The notes: generated by a model from the letters alone, not told the origin. 64,000 bases of DNA from Leucobacter luti (GCF_004217175.1 NZ_SHKI01000004.1:372001-436000), one strand, 5' to 3'. Counted from the stretch's first letter, positions 43,215 to 51,737 are shown. Numbers and translations are program-made.

Positions 43215-44027
43215 CTAAGCATGTGCGGCTGTCTCGTGTTCGGCTTTCGCTGCCTCGAGGCTGATGCGCCCGAGGCGCACGAGCTCGTTGAACTCGGCGG
43301 AGGTGCGGATCTCGGGGGTGCGCGGGCGCGGCAGATCGACCTCGATTACGTCCGAGATCCGGCCGGGGCGCGCGGACATGACCATGATGCGGTCTGAGAG
43401 GAACACCGCCTCGGAGATGCTGTGCGTCACGAAGACCACCGTCTTCGGCTCGGCCTCCCACAGCTTGAGTAGCTCCTCGTTCAGATCCTCGCGGGTGAAC
43501 TCGTCGAGGGCGCCGAAAGGCTCGTCCATGAGCAGGAGCTCCGGACGTGTCACCAGCGAGCGCGCGATCGCCGCGCGCTGCTCCATGCCGCCCGAGAGCT
43601 CCTTCGGGTAGTGCGACGCAAAGTCCTGCAGCCCCATCATCTCGATGAGCTCGTGCGCGTACGCCCGGTCGGCCCGTGAGGGTCGCCCGTCCCGGATCTC
43701 GACCGGCAGCAGAATGTTGTCGAGCACCGTGCGCCAGGACAGCAGCGTCGGCTTCTGGAACGCGACACTCGCGGTGCGGAGCGGGCTGCGCACCGGGTTC
43801 CCCCCGACGCGCACCTCCCCGCTCGTGGGCGTATCCAGGCCGGCGATGAGCTTCAGCAGCGTCGACTTGCCGCAGCCGCTCGGGCCGATCAGCGAGACAA
43901 ACTCGCCCTCACGGAAGTCAACGCTGGTCTCGCTCAGCGCCTGGATCGCCAGCCGGTTTCGCTTGAACACCTTGACGACCGAGTCGATCTCTACCGCGCC
44001 AACGCCGGCGCGTGCTGCGGCGCTCAC
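43215..44027 (-). CDS. ABC transporter ATP-binding protein (SsuB/TauB-like)
   Basis: A 270-residue ATPase. Walker A is [18 protein letters not shown], the signature is LSGGMEQRAAIARSLV, Walker B is LLLMDEPFGALDEFTRE and the H-loop is VTHSISEAVFLSDRIMVMSA. VAFQKPTLLSWRTVLDNILL is typical of the nitrate/sulfonate subfamily. The GTG at 44027 overlaps the dipeptidase stop (GTGA); a GTG at 44045 would lie inside that gene. Confidence 0.9.
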   Translation of the reverse strand: MSAAARAGVGAVEIDSVVKVFKRNRLAIQALSETSVDFREGEFVSLIGPSGCGKSTLLKLIAGLDTPTSGEVRVGGNPVRSPLRTASVAFQKPTLLSWRTVLDNILLPVEIRDGRPSRADRAYAHELIEMMGLQDFASHYPKELSGGMEQRAAIARSLVTRPELLLMDEPFGALDEFTREDLNEELLKLWEAEPKTVVFVTHSISEAVFLSDRIMVMSARPGRISDVIEVDLPRPRTPEIRTSAEFNELVRLGRISLEAAKAEHETAAHA

Positions 44028-45028
44028 GCGGCGCTCACCGACCACGCGGGGCGCACCGAGCGCTCCTGATCGATCACGCGGTCGTAGAACCGATGCCAGT
44101 TCCCGCCGAGCAGCAGCTGCAGCTCGGCGTCGGCGAAGCCGCGCTCCGCCAGGGCGTCACCGAGACGCCCGAAGTCCTGCGGGCCGGCAAACCAGTCGGG
44201 CCGCACTGACGGCGGGGTCCCCTCTGGCGGCGCGGCCCCGAGCTGCGGGCGGCGGCTCCACCGGCCGCGGCGCATCCACTCCCGGTACTCGTCGGTGCCG
44301 CGCTGGTTCGCGTCGGTCCCGATCCCCACGCCCTCAACCCCCAGCTCGTCGACGGTGCGCGCGACCATCTCGGCCCACTCGGCCGGCGTGCTGATGAAGC
44401 CGCGCGTGAGGTTGTGGTACGTCGTGACGCCCACCACGCCGCCACGCTCCACGAGCGGGCGCAGCACCTCGAACGGCTTGTTTCTCGGGTGGGCCACGAG
44501 CTCGAACGCGTTTGCGTGCGTCACCGCCACTGGCACGCGCGACGCGTGCACCGCGTCGAGCGAGGTCCGGTTACCCACGTGCGACAGGTCGACCACCATG
44601 CCGTGCGCGTTCATCTCGGCGACGACCTCTTCACCGAACCGGGTGAGCCCCGAGTCGGTGGGGTCGTAGCAGCTCCCACCAATGTCGTTCTGGATGTTGT
44701 AGGTGAGCTGCGCCACGCGGACACCGGCGTCCGCGAACAGCTCGACGTAGCCGAGGCGCCCCTGCAGGAACGAGCTGTTCTGGAAGCCCAGAACGATCCC
44801 GAGCCGCCCGGCCGCCCGCGCCGCGGTCATCTCCGCCGCGCTCGTCACAATTGCGGTGATGTCCTGGTTCTCCGTGACCAGCTCGCGCCACCGCACGAGC
44901 GAGTCGAGCGACTCGGCCGCGTCTTCCCAGAACCCGCAGGTCACGGTCACGGCGTCGACGCCGCCCGCGCGGAGTTCTTCGATTCCTCGCCGATCAAGCC
45001 GGGAACAAATCAGACTGTCAATTCTCAT
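44024..45028 (-). CDS. Membrane-dipeptidase (M19) family protein with altered metal site
   Basis: A 334-residue TIM-barrel protein of the renal dipeptidase family. It keeps DLSHVGNRTSLDAVHASRVP and VTHANAFELVAHPRNKPFEV with the two later metal histidines. The N-terminal HxD ligands of normal dipeptidases are replaced (IDSLICSRLDRRGIEEL), and the bridging Glu region reads LGFQNSSFLQ instead of EGG. It belongs to a divergent subgroup that may bind one metal or act on a non-peptide amide. The ATG at 45028 follows AGAGG; a GTG at 45049 is possible. It sits between the DUF3726-like gene and the transporter. Confidence 0.8.
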   Translation of the reverse strand: MRIDSLICSRLDRRGIEELRAGGVDAVTVTCGFWEDAAESLDSLVRWRELVTENQDITAIVTSAAEMTAARAAGRLGIVLGFQNSSFLQGRLGYVELFADAGVRVAQLTYNIQNDIGGSCYDPTDSGLTRFGEEVVAEMNAHGMVVDLSHVGNRTSLDAVHASRVPVAVTHANAFELVAHPRNKPFEVLRPLVERGGVVGVTTYHNLTRGFISTPAEWAEMVARTVDELGVEGVGIGTDANQRGTDEYREWMRRGRWSRRPQLGAAPPEGTPPSVRPDWFAGPQDFGRLGDALAERGFADAELQLLLGGNWHRFYDRVIDQERSVRPAWSVSAA

Positions 45029-45049
45029 GAGCCTCTTCGTCTCTCTCAC

Positions 45050-45757
45050 TCACACTGCGTAGTGGAGCTGTGTTTCACTCACGCCCGTGTGGGTGCGTGA
45101 GACCTCGGTCTCTTCGCTGAGCGCGAAGTTCGAGGGTTGGTAGATCCGCCACCACTGCTCGCCGCTCAGCAGCACGCCGCGGCTCAGCCGCTGGATCGGC
45201 TCGGAGCTGAGATCGCGGGGCACCGCTGCCGCGCGGATCGCCAGCGAGCCGGCGGTGGCATCGACGACAACGCTGAGCGAGAAGCCGTGGAATCGCGCCC
45301 GCGCGTCGAGCCCGGCCACCCCCGCCGCGTTGGCGAGGCCGCGAACGTGGAACTCGCCGGCGGGGCTGTCCGCGAAGAACGCGAGCAGCGCGTTGACCAC
45401 GGTGTTGCCCACCAGGATCAGTGGACCGCCGGCGCAATCGATCGCGTCGGCGCCCACCGCGCGCACCCGCGGCCACGCGGCGTGCGCCGCACGCGCAAGC
45501 AGCGCGTCTTCCAGGTAGCCCACCCCGTCGGCACCGCACTCAGCGATCGTTTCGAGCACGTAGTCGCGCGCGCCGGGCCACATCCCCTGCGGGCAGCCGG
45601 AGGCCATGAGCAGGCGCTCCACGATCAGCGACAGCTCGCGGCGCGATACGTGCACCGCATCCGGCACGAAGTCGGTCACCGGTAGCGTCTCCGGATCCCT
45701 GTCGACGAACGCGGCGAGCAGCGACCGCTCCGTGAGCTCAATCGTCTGGTCTGTCAT
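45050..45757 (-). CDS. DUF3726-like protein
   Basis: A 235-residue soluble protein. Its start VSRRELSLIVERLLMASGCP and the later GNTVVNALLAFFADSPAGEF resemble DUF3726 proteins, which have an N-terminal helix bundle like the malate/L-lactate dehydrogenase 2 family. No catalytic motif is identifiable. It lies three bases from the IclR stop and 21 bases from the M19 start, inside the catabolic operon. The family assignment is from recollection and only moderately secure. Confidence 0.6.
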   Translation of the reverse strand: MTDQTIELTERSLLAAFVDRDPETLPVTDFVPDAVHVSRRELSLIVERLLMASGCPQGMWPGARDYVLETIAECGADGVGYLEDALLARAAHAAWPRVRAVGADAIDCAGGPLILVGNTVVNALLAFFADSPAGEFHVRGLANAAGVAGLDARARFHGFSLSVVVDATAGSLAIRAAAVPRDLSSEPIQRLSRGVLLSGEQWWRIYQPSNFALSEETEVSRTHTGVSETQLHYAV

Positions 45758-45760
45758 CGT

Positions 45761-46513
45761 TCAGTTCCCCGCTTCCAGCTGGTGATTTACCGCTTCGGTG
45801 GCCTCGATCATCGCGGCGATGAGCAGCTCGTCGGTCTGCGCACCGCGCTCCACGATCACGCTCAGCGCGCCCACGCAGACGCCGCCGCGGAACACCGGCG
45901 CCGCGACGGCGGTGATCAGATCGCCCAGCCACTGCGAGTGCACCACCGCGTAGCCGCGCTCCCGGATCTCGTCGTACACGGCGTCCTCAAGCGCCTCGCC
46001 CTCCTGGGCGAGCGAGTGCCGCACGGTGGGCGGGGAGAACGCGAGCAGCACCTGGCCGGACGCCGACGACCGCGGCGAGACGCGCGCCTCGAAGCCGCGG
46101 CGGATGAACATCGCGCGCATCGGCTCGACGCGCTCGACGATGATCGGCGAGTTCTGTTCGAGCACGGCGAACGATACCGGCGCGCCGAGCGCGTCAACGG
46201 TGCGCTGCATCACCGGGAGCAGCGTGGGGCGGATCTCCTCGGCCGGGTTGACCTTCGCGGCGATCTCGGCCACGTGAAAGCTCAGGCGGTACGCCTGGTT
46301 CTTGTCCTGGTAGGCCCACCCCGCGGCGACCGCCGTCTGCAGGTACTGGTGCGCGGTTGCGCGCCCCCAGCCCATGAGCTCGGCGAGCGCGGAGACGGTG
46401 GTCCCGGCGCTCTCGCGAGACATCGCGTCGATCGCCGCAAGCATCTTCACGCCCGTCTGCAGCACCGGGGTTCCCCCCTTCGCCACACGGCCCTCGGGTG
46501 TATCTCCGCTCAT
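45761..46513 (-). CDS. IclR-family transcriptional regulator
   Basis: A 250-residue regulator with an N-terminal winged helix (TVSALAELMGWGRATAHQYL) and a C-terminal IclR effector domain (RPTLLPVMQRTVDALGAPVS, SPRSSASGQVLLAFSPPTVR, VAAPVFRGGVCVGALSVIVE). IclR proteins often regulate degradation of aromatic or hydroxy acids. Its ATG overlaps the stop of the 560-residue gene (TAATG). It is thus the second gene of the operon it probably controls, through the dyad at 48234-48264. Confidence 0.9.
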   Translation of the reverse strand: MSGDTPEGRVAKGGTPVLQTGVKMLAAIDAMSRESAGTTVSALAELMGWGRATAHQYLQTAVAAGWAYQDKNQAYRLSFHVAEIAAKVNPAEEIRPTLLPVMQRTVDALGAPVSFAVLEQNSPIIVERVEPMRAMFIRRGFEARVSPRSSASGQVLLAFSPPTVRHSLAQEGEALEDAVYDEIRERGYAVVHSQWLGDLITAVAAPVFRGGVCVGALSVIVERGAQTDELLIAAMIEATEAVNHQLEAGN

Positions 46514-48195
46514 TACCGCACCTCCCAGCGCCAGTCGTTTGCATCGCGTTCGAGGTCCACCCGGAAGTGGGCGCCCTCAAAGATCAGTCCGCGCAGATTG
46601 CGCTGTTTCACGTCGTGCGTCTTCTCGAGTCCGAAGCAGAACGCGTTGAAGAGCCGGATAATGTGCGCGGGGACGAAGTGTTCGTCTCGAACGTCCACCA
46701 GCGGCACGGCGTACGGCAGATCCGCGAGACTCTGCACGTAGCCGACCGTCTGCTCAAGCTCCGGGTGCCTGGTCACGAAGGCGCCCACGCGCGTCGAGGC
46801 GGGCTCGGGGCGGAGCAGCGTGGCGACGGCCCCAACGTTCGATAGGAGGTCGATCGCCAGGTCGCTCGTGCCGGCGGGCACCTCGGCGACCGGGCCGCTG
46901 CGCGGCTCCTCGGAGTTGCGCGATTTGTACCAGACCCGCGTCTGCGCCGAGTGCGCGGTGCGCGGCAGCTCAGCGGTCCATCCGAAGCTCTCCGAGATCT
47001 GCGCCGCAAGCTCGGCGACGGTCGCCGTCGGATCGACCTGCTTTCGCTCGCTCACGAACAGGGAGCGAAGCACCTCGTCGACCGCGCCGACGGGCGCGAG
47101 CTCGATGAGCAGGGCGCGGTAGAGCTCCACGGCCTCCGGCAGGGTGGACGAGGGCAGGCGATCCAGCACGTCGCCGAGGGTCAGCTCGGTTTCGCCGGCA
47201 GCGTTTGACTCGGCCGACTGGCGCAGCACGCGCTGGATCAGCCGGAGGTCAACCGCGAGGGCCTCGCCCGTGGGGAACACCCCGTAACGGGTCGCGTCGT
47301 GCGCCTTGTACTCGATCGCCTGCGCCAACCGGCGCTCGAGCTCGCCGAAGTTCTGCGCGTCGATGCGCTCGCTCGCAACGCCGGCGGCGAGCGCCTCGTA
47401 CCCGCCGAGCCACGCGTTCACGATCTGCGGGCGGTTCATCGCCAGCAGCACCAGCCCGAGCGCGGAGCCGTTGCCCACGGCGATCGTGCGCCGGGTGGTC
47501 GCGTCGACCTGCGCGGCGTCGTCCCGGCGCTCACGCGCCATGAGGTTTGCCAGGTCCACCGAGATCTCGCGCATCATGTACGCGGTAAAGAGCTGGGCGT
47601 GGAATGGGACGCCGAGCGGGTGCCCCTCTCCGTACTCCTGGAAGTCCTTCGTGCCGAACGTGCCGTTGCCGTCGAGCCCGGTGTTTCGCAGCAGGTATCC
47701 CACCTCTGCGATCCGTTCGAGGTCTGGCTGCTCGCCGGCGACGAGCGACTCGACAACGTGGTCGAACAGTCGGATGCTGCGGTTGGCCCGGAACCAGATG
47801 AGCGTTTCGGGTGTGGCCCGCCCCGCGTAGAGACGCGGGATCGCCTCGCGTGTGTGGCGAAGATCCTCGGCGGTGACCTCGCCGTCGATGAGCGCGCCCT
47901 CGATGTCCCAGCTCGACCCAATGATGCGCGGGCTCCGGTTGACCAGCTTCGGCTCGTAGGAGAATGCCACGAGGTGCATCACGTGCGCGCCGGCCTCAAT
48001 GCGGTAGACCAGCTGGCCTACGCCGGCGGCGGTCACCTCGGCGCTCGCGAGCGTGATCCGCCAGCCCTCGCGCACCATCTTCGCGTAGACGCTTCGGGAG
48101 GCACTGATCCTGGTCGGCTGGAGCGCGCCCAGCCTCCTGGGGTCCATCACCACCTCGGTCGGCCGCATTCTGGATTCTCGCAATTCGGTAGTCAT
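46513..48195 (-). CDS. Large conserved protein of unknown function, first gene of the catabolic operon
   Basis: A 560-residue soluble protein with no domain that I recognise. It starts MTTELRESRMRPTEVVMDPR, has an internal GLDGNGTFGTKDFQEYGEGH and an Arg-rich REISVDLANLMARERRDDAA, and ends FRVDLERDANDWRWEVR. No signal peptide or membrane helix is visible. The ribosome site AAGGAA lies seven bases before the ATG at 48195; a start at 48216 would lack one. It is the promoter-proximal gene, which suggests that it is central to the pathway. It could be an oxidoreductase subunit, a hydrolase or a structural partner. Confidence 0.75.
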   Translation of the reverse strand: MTTELRESRMRPTEVVMDPRRLGALQPTRISASRSVYAKMVREGWRITLASAEVTAAGVGQLVYRIEAGAHVMHLVAFSYEPKLVNRSPRIIGSSWDIEGALIDGEVTAEDLRHTREAIPRLYAGRATPETLIWFRANRSIRLFDHVVESLVAGEQPDLERIAEVGYLLRNTGLDGNGTFGTKDFQEYGEGHPLGVPFHAQLFTAYMMREISVDLANLMARERRDDAAQVDATTRRTIAVGNGSALGLVLLAMNRPQIVNAWLGGYEALAAGVASERIDAQNFGELERRLAQAIEYKAHDATRYGVFPTGEALAVDLRLIQRVLRQSAESNAAGETELTLGDVLDRLPSSTLPEAVELYRALLIELAPVGAVDEVLRSLFVSERKQVDPTATVAELAAQISESFGWTAELPRTAHSAQTRVWYKSRNSEEPRSGPVAEVPAGTSDLAIDLLSNVGAVATLLRPEPASTRVGAFVTRHPELEQTVGYVQSLADLPYAVPLVDVRDEHFVPAHIIRLFNAFCFGLEKTHDVKQRNLRGLIFEGAHFRVDLERDANDWRWEVR

Positions 48196-48233
48196 CTTTG
48201 ATTCCTTGCTTATCACTCATCTGTGCAGCGATT

Positions 48234-48264
48234 CGGATATACCAGACGGCGTCTTGTTTATCCG
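48234..48264. promoter_or_regulatory. 31-bp interrupted palindrome, probable IclR operator
   Basis: CGGATA (48234-48239) pairs with TATCCG (48259-48264), and AGAC (48244-48247) pairs with GTCT (48251-48254); both pairs share the same centre at 48249. The right half covers the -35 element of the divergent plus-strand promoter. It lies between the two arms of the catabolic divergon, where the IclR protein encoded at 45761 would be expected to bind. Confidence 0.55.
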
Positions 48265-48282
48265 TATTTGCGATGCTAGCAT
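48254..48282 (+). promoter_or_regulatory. Promoter of the flavin dehydrogenase gene
   Basis: TTGTTT (48254-48259) and TAGCAT (48277-48282) are 17 bp apart. The -10 is part of a perfect 12-bp palindrome, gatgctagcatc (48272-48283). The start codon is 34 bases further, behind the ribosome site AAAGGGGA. Confidence 0.6.
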
Positions 48283-48315
48283 CACTCAAACACCGAACAC
48301 AAAGGGGAATTCGAC

Positions 48316-49827
48316 GTGAGCCACTCCGTGCCCGCCGCAGCGCCGTGCGCGCCGGATGCGCCCCCCGCACACCCCACCCCAGACGTGCTGCTCCGGGCGG
48401 AACGGCTGCTCGCGGCACGCCTGCCGCACCTCGCGGCTCACGCGATCATCACCGCCGACCCCGAGCTGCTCCGCGACGAGTCCCCCACCCCGGCGACCGC
48501 CCCCGCCCTCATCGTCGCGCCCGGCACAGCCGCGGACGTGCAGGCGCTGGTCGTAATCGCCGGTGCACTCGCCCTCCCAGTGGTGCCGCGCGGCGCGCGC
48601 ACCGGGCTCGTCGGTGGGTGCGTGCCGCGCTCCCCCAGCCTCGTCGTCGACACCTCCCGCATGCGCGAGGTGCACCGACTCGACATCGCGGGTCGCACGC
48701 TGCGGATCGGCCCGGGCGCCACGCTCGGCGAGATCGAGGAGCTCCTGCGCCCGCACGGCATGATGTACCCGCCCGACCCGGCGAGCTATCGCCGCGCTAG
48801 CATCGGCGGCACCGTCGCCACGAACGCCGGCGGGCTCAGGTGCGTGAAGTACGGCGTCACCGACCGCTGGGTGCGCACCCTCGACGTGGTGCTCGCCGAC
48901 GGCTCGCTCGTCACTCTGGGCCACGACGTCGCGAAGGACGCGACCGGCTACGACCTCACCCGCCTGTTCGTCGGCTCCGAGGGCACGCTCGGGATCATCG
49001 TCGGCGTTGGGATCACGTTCTGCCCGGCCCCCGCTGAGTCGCGGCTCATGCTCGCCGCGTTCGCGAGCGCCGCCGGCGCTGCCGCGGCCGTCGCCACGCT
49101 CTGCGCCCGGGTCACCCCGGCAATGTGCGAGCTCCTCGACGCCGGCGCACTCGGCAGCCGCGACACCGGCGCGCTCGTGCCGGCGCTCGGCAGTCCCGCC
49201 GGCTGGGGCGCCGACCCAACGCTGCTCATGGTGCAGGTCGACGGCTCACACGCGGAGGCGGAGGCGGAGGCGATCCTCGCGCGCGCGGCGCTCGAACTGG
49301 CGGGCGGGCGCGTGGTCGAGGTCGCTGCGGCGCACACTGACGCGATCCTCGACATGCGCCGCGGCGGCTCGGCCGTGCGCACCGCGGGTGGCGAGCCGAG
49401 CGCAGAGGCCCTCGTCGATCCAGGCATGCCCCAGCCGACGCTGCCGCAGGATCTCTCGGTGCCGGTCGCGCGCCTCGGCCAGACGATCGCCGCGATCCGC
49501 CGGATCGCCAGCACTCACCGAGTGCAGACCAGGATCGCCGCGCACGCCGGAGACGGAAACCTGCACCTCCTGCTACTCACCGACGCCGCCGGGGCGGAGG
49601 CGGGCGCCGCCGCGCGCGCCGGGGCGGCACAGCTGCGAGGCGCGATGGGCGAGATCATCGACGCCGTGCTCGCGTCCGGTGGCACCGTGTCCGGTGAGCA
49701 CGGCATCGGCTCGCTCAAGCGCGACTGGGCGGCGCGCGACCTCGGCGCCCGCACCATCGAGCTGCACCGCAGCACACAACGTGCATTCGACCCGCACTCG
49801 CTCATGAACCCCGGCACGGGGTTTTGA
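48316..49827 (+). CDS. GlcD-type FAD-linked 2-hydroxy acid dehydrogenase
   Basis: A 503-residue flavoprotein of the VAO/PCMH family. The FAD pyrophosphate loop is VVPRGARTGLVGGCVPRSPS, then SIGGTVATNAGGLRCVKYGV and FVGSEGTLGIIVGVGITFCP. The C-terminal FAD-oxidase cap has RIAAHAGDGNLHLLL and GTVSGEHGIGSLKRDW. Relatives oxidise glycolate, D-lactate or D-2-hydroxyglutarate to 2-oxo acids. A 2-oxo acid product would suit the ThDP enzyme of the opposite arm. The GTG at 48316 follows AAAGGGGA. The RidA gene follows. Confidence 0.88.
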   Translation: MSHSVPAAAPCAPDAPPAHPTPDVLLRAERLLAARLPHLAAHAIITADPELLRDESPTPATAPALIVAPGTAADVQALVVIAGALALPVVPRGARTGLVGGCVPRSPSLVVDTSRMREVHRLDIAGRTLRIGPGATLGEIEELLRPHGMMYPPDPASYRRASIGGTVATNAGGLRCVKYGVTDRWVRTLDVVLADGSLVTLGHDVAKDATGYDLTRLFVGSEGTLGIIVGVGITFCPAPAESRLMLAAFASAAGAAAAVATLCARVTPAMCELLDAGALGSRDTGALVPALGSPAGWGADPTLLMVQVDGSHAEAEAEAILARAALELAGGRVVEVAAAHTDAILDMRRGGSAVRTAGGEPSAEALVDPGMPQPTLPQDLSVPVARLGQTIAAIRRIASTHRVQTRIAAHAGDGNLHLLLLTDAAGAEAGAAARAGAAQLRGAMGEIIDAVLASGGTVSGEHGIGSLKRDWAARDLGARTIELHRSTQRAFDPHSLMNPGTGF

Positions 49828-49847
49828 GCCTCACCCGAAAGGACCCA

Positions 49848-50252
49848 GTGGCCTCGTCACGACTCACCCGCACCCCCGCCGACACGGGGGACGCGCTCTC
49901 CGCGCAGTTCACCACGCTCGACGGCGTCGCGTACATCACCGTCATCCCCACCGTCGCGGGCGGCGCGCTCGCGCCGGGCACCGACAGCGACCAGGCCGAG
50001 GCGATCTTCGACAATCTTGAGCGCAAGCTCGCCGCCGCCGGGGCCTCCCTCGCAGACATCGCGCAGTTCACGGTGTACCTGTGCGACATCGCAGACACGC
50101 TTGCGCCGTTCAACGCGGTGTACGCGCGCAGGATGCCCCGCGGCCTGGCCCCCATGCGCTGCGCGGTGGGCGTCGCCGCGCTCGCGCGCCCCGCGATGCG
50201 CGTCGAGGTGAGCGTCGTGGCCGCGGTGCCCCGCGCCGCTGCGGCCGAGTAG
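49848..50252 (+). CDS. RidA-family (YjgF) protein
   Basis: A 134-residue trimeric-barrel protein of the RidA/YER057c family. Core segments are GGALAPGTDSDQAEAIFDNL, GASLADIAQFTVYLCDIADT and PFNAVYARRMPRGLAPMRCA, with an Arg near position 110 where RidA binds the 2-imino acid. RidA proteins hydrolyse reactive enamines or imines to 2-oxo acids. Next to a flavin dehydrogenase this hints that an amino acid or imine is an intermediate. The GTG at 49848 follows GAAAGGA; a TTG at 49824 overlapping the upstream stop is less likely. Confidence 0.82.
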   Translation: MASSRLTRTPADTGDALSAQFTTLDGVAYITVIPTVAGGALAPGTDSDQAEAIFDNLERKLAAAGASLADIAQFTVYLCDIADTLAPFNAVYARRMPRGLAPMRCAVGVAALARPAMRVEVSVVAAVPRAAAAE

Positions 50253-50471
50253 GCGGCGCGCGACAGCACCGGCCGCGCAGCGGTGCGGACTGGGCGCCGC
50301 GCAGCGCCGCGCCGCGGTGCGGTGCGGGCGGTCCGCCGCGCGGGACGATACCCACGTGGCATCCGAGCTCGCGATTGTTCCCGATACCGCGATCAGCCTC
50401 GAACCCGAGCGCCCCGGCCCACGCTCGCGGCTCCCTCCCTGCTGCAGCACGCCGCCAGTTATCTTGGAGAG

Positions 50472-50759
50472 ATGACCGAGAACCCTGAAATCAGCGAAGA
50501 GGCGCGCAAAGCAGCGCGCGAAAAGTATGGCGTCGTGCCAGACCCGACGAGAAAGAACCGATCGCTCTCGAAGCTCGGCTGGATCTCACCAATTGGTTTT
50601 ACTCTCACTCTCATTGCCATAGTCATGGTCACCACCACGGACAGCATCGTCACTGCAACAATCTGGGGCGGTCTCATCACCGCGAGCGCAACGGCCGGCT
50701 TCCTGAGCCTCATCGTCTATCTCGCGGCCAAAGCAATCATTACGAGCCGCGACCAGTAG
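50472..50759 (+). CDS. Small two-helix membrane protein
   Basis: A 95-residue protein with a charged N-terminus (MTENPEISEEARKAAREKYG) and two membrane helices (ISPIGFTLTLIAIVMVTT, and a second at ATAGFLSLIVYLAAKAI). The ribosome site GGAGAG precedes the ATG. No family is recognised. It follows RidA after 219 bases of GC-rich DNA with no gene that I can support. Confidence 0.7.
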   Translation: MTENPEISEEARKAAREKYGVVPDPTRKNRSLSKLGWISPIGFTLTLIAIVMVTTTDSIVTATIWGGLITASATAGFLSLIVYLAAKAIITSRDQ

Positions 50760-50852
50760 GTACACCGCCACAGCGGGCCCGCAGGTCGAAGCCACGGGAC
50801 ACCCCGGCACAAAGGTTTGTCACTCGGCAAGGCGCACGTCCGCCACCGCGCG

Positions 50853-51083
50853 CTACGGCGCGCTCGGTTGCCGCAGGTACGGAGCGGACCCGTCGATGTG
50901 CCGATACCCGAGCGGGAAGCTCGCATAGCTCACCCCGTCTTCATACAGGTGCGAGACCTCGTCTGCGTACCCGGCGGCTTCGGACTGGCTCGCGAAGACA
51001 CCAAGAACCGTGTTGTGCGGAGTCTCCTCCTGGCACACGAGCCACACGGCAGTGACTACCTCGGGCGCTCGCTTTCGGACCAT
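50853..51083 (-). CDS. Small hypothetical protein
   Basis: A 76-residue soluble protein: VRKRAPEVVTAVWLVCQEET then GVFASQSEAAGYADEVSHLY. It resembles short proteins with a beta strand followed by an FxSxxEAxxYA helix. The ATG at 51083 lies seven bases after TATGGT, consistent with a leaderless start. No function can be given. Confidence 0.62.
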   Translation of the reverse strand: MVRKRAPEVVTAVWLVCQEETPHNTVLGVFASQSEAAGYADEVSHLYEDGVSYASFPLGYRHIDGSAPYLRQPSAP

Positions 51084-51283
51084 TGCACCCACCATAGCGC
51101 GCGGGTGGCAGCGCCGTCGTGCGACTGCGACTCTCGGAGCGAAGCCCGCGATCAGGCGCGTCCGCGCCTCGGGGAGCATCCCGGAGCAGCGGGGTGAACC
51201 GGGAGAATGCCAGGCCCGATTTGGGTCCGGATCTCACCAAAGCGCCGCCTCCGACCCTCGCATCCGCTAGTGTTCACAGCACC

Positions 51284-51433
51284 ATGAAGAACACGCTGAA
51301 GTATGTTGCCATCCTCGCATCGTTCATTTCCGCGGGGTTCGCGTTCTCGGGGGACGGGACCATCGCGGGCGTGCTCGCGGTCGGAGCCGGCATCCTGATC
51401 GCGGTCACAGTCCCCAAGGGCGACCCGAAGTAG
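51284..51433 (+). CDS. Small membrane protein (49 aa)
   Basis: A 49-residue protein, MKNTLKYVAILASFISAGFA followed by a second hydrophobic stretch (GTIAGVLAVGAGILIAVTV) and the tail PKGDPK. Two membrane helices are predicted. A TAGTGT box (51268-51273) lies ten bases before the ATG. No family is recognised. Confidence 0.6.
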   Translation: MKNTLKYVAILASFISAGFAFSGDGTIAGVLAVGAGILIAVTVPKGDPK

Positions 51434-51541
51434 CCCGCTGCGCGGCGATCCAGGCTCGGGCTCTGCTGCAGCGGCCCGGCGCCAGTCTTCCCCGCTGCGG
51501 GAAGCAGAAGCACAAGCAGAAGCACAGTGTGATGCGCGTTG

Positions 51542-51614
51542 TGCCCTGGAGAGGAATCGAACCTCCGACACCTTCTTTAGGAGAGAAGTGCTCTATCCAC
51601 TGAGCTACCAGGGC
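51542..51614 (-). tRNA. tRNA-Arg (CCT)
   Basis: A complete cloverleaf on the minus strand: acceptor gccctgg with ccagggc, D arm gctc/gagc, anticodon stem cttct/agaag around ctcctaa giving anticodon CCT, T arm with ttcgatt, discriminator A. It reads AGG arginine codons, which are rare in this GC-rich genome. CCA is not encoded. Confidence 0.95.
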
Positions 51615-51737
51615 GCGGGCCGCGCGAGGCGACCTCTGGGAGTCTAGCGCACGGGCGGCGGGGCCCGTGACCCGCGGGAAGCGCGGGGAAATGCAAAACG
51701 GGCGGGGCCGAAGCCCCGCCCGTTTCACCACACTCGC

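Noticed and set aside
50356..50475. Small frame of 39 codons starting at a GTG and overlapping the 50472 gene
   Set aside because: The overlap with the next ATG is suggestive, but the peptide has no family signature, no ribosome site and a Pro/Arg composition typical of random GC-rich DNA.
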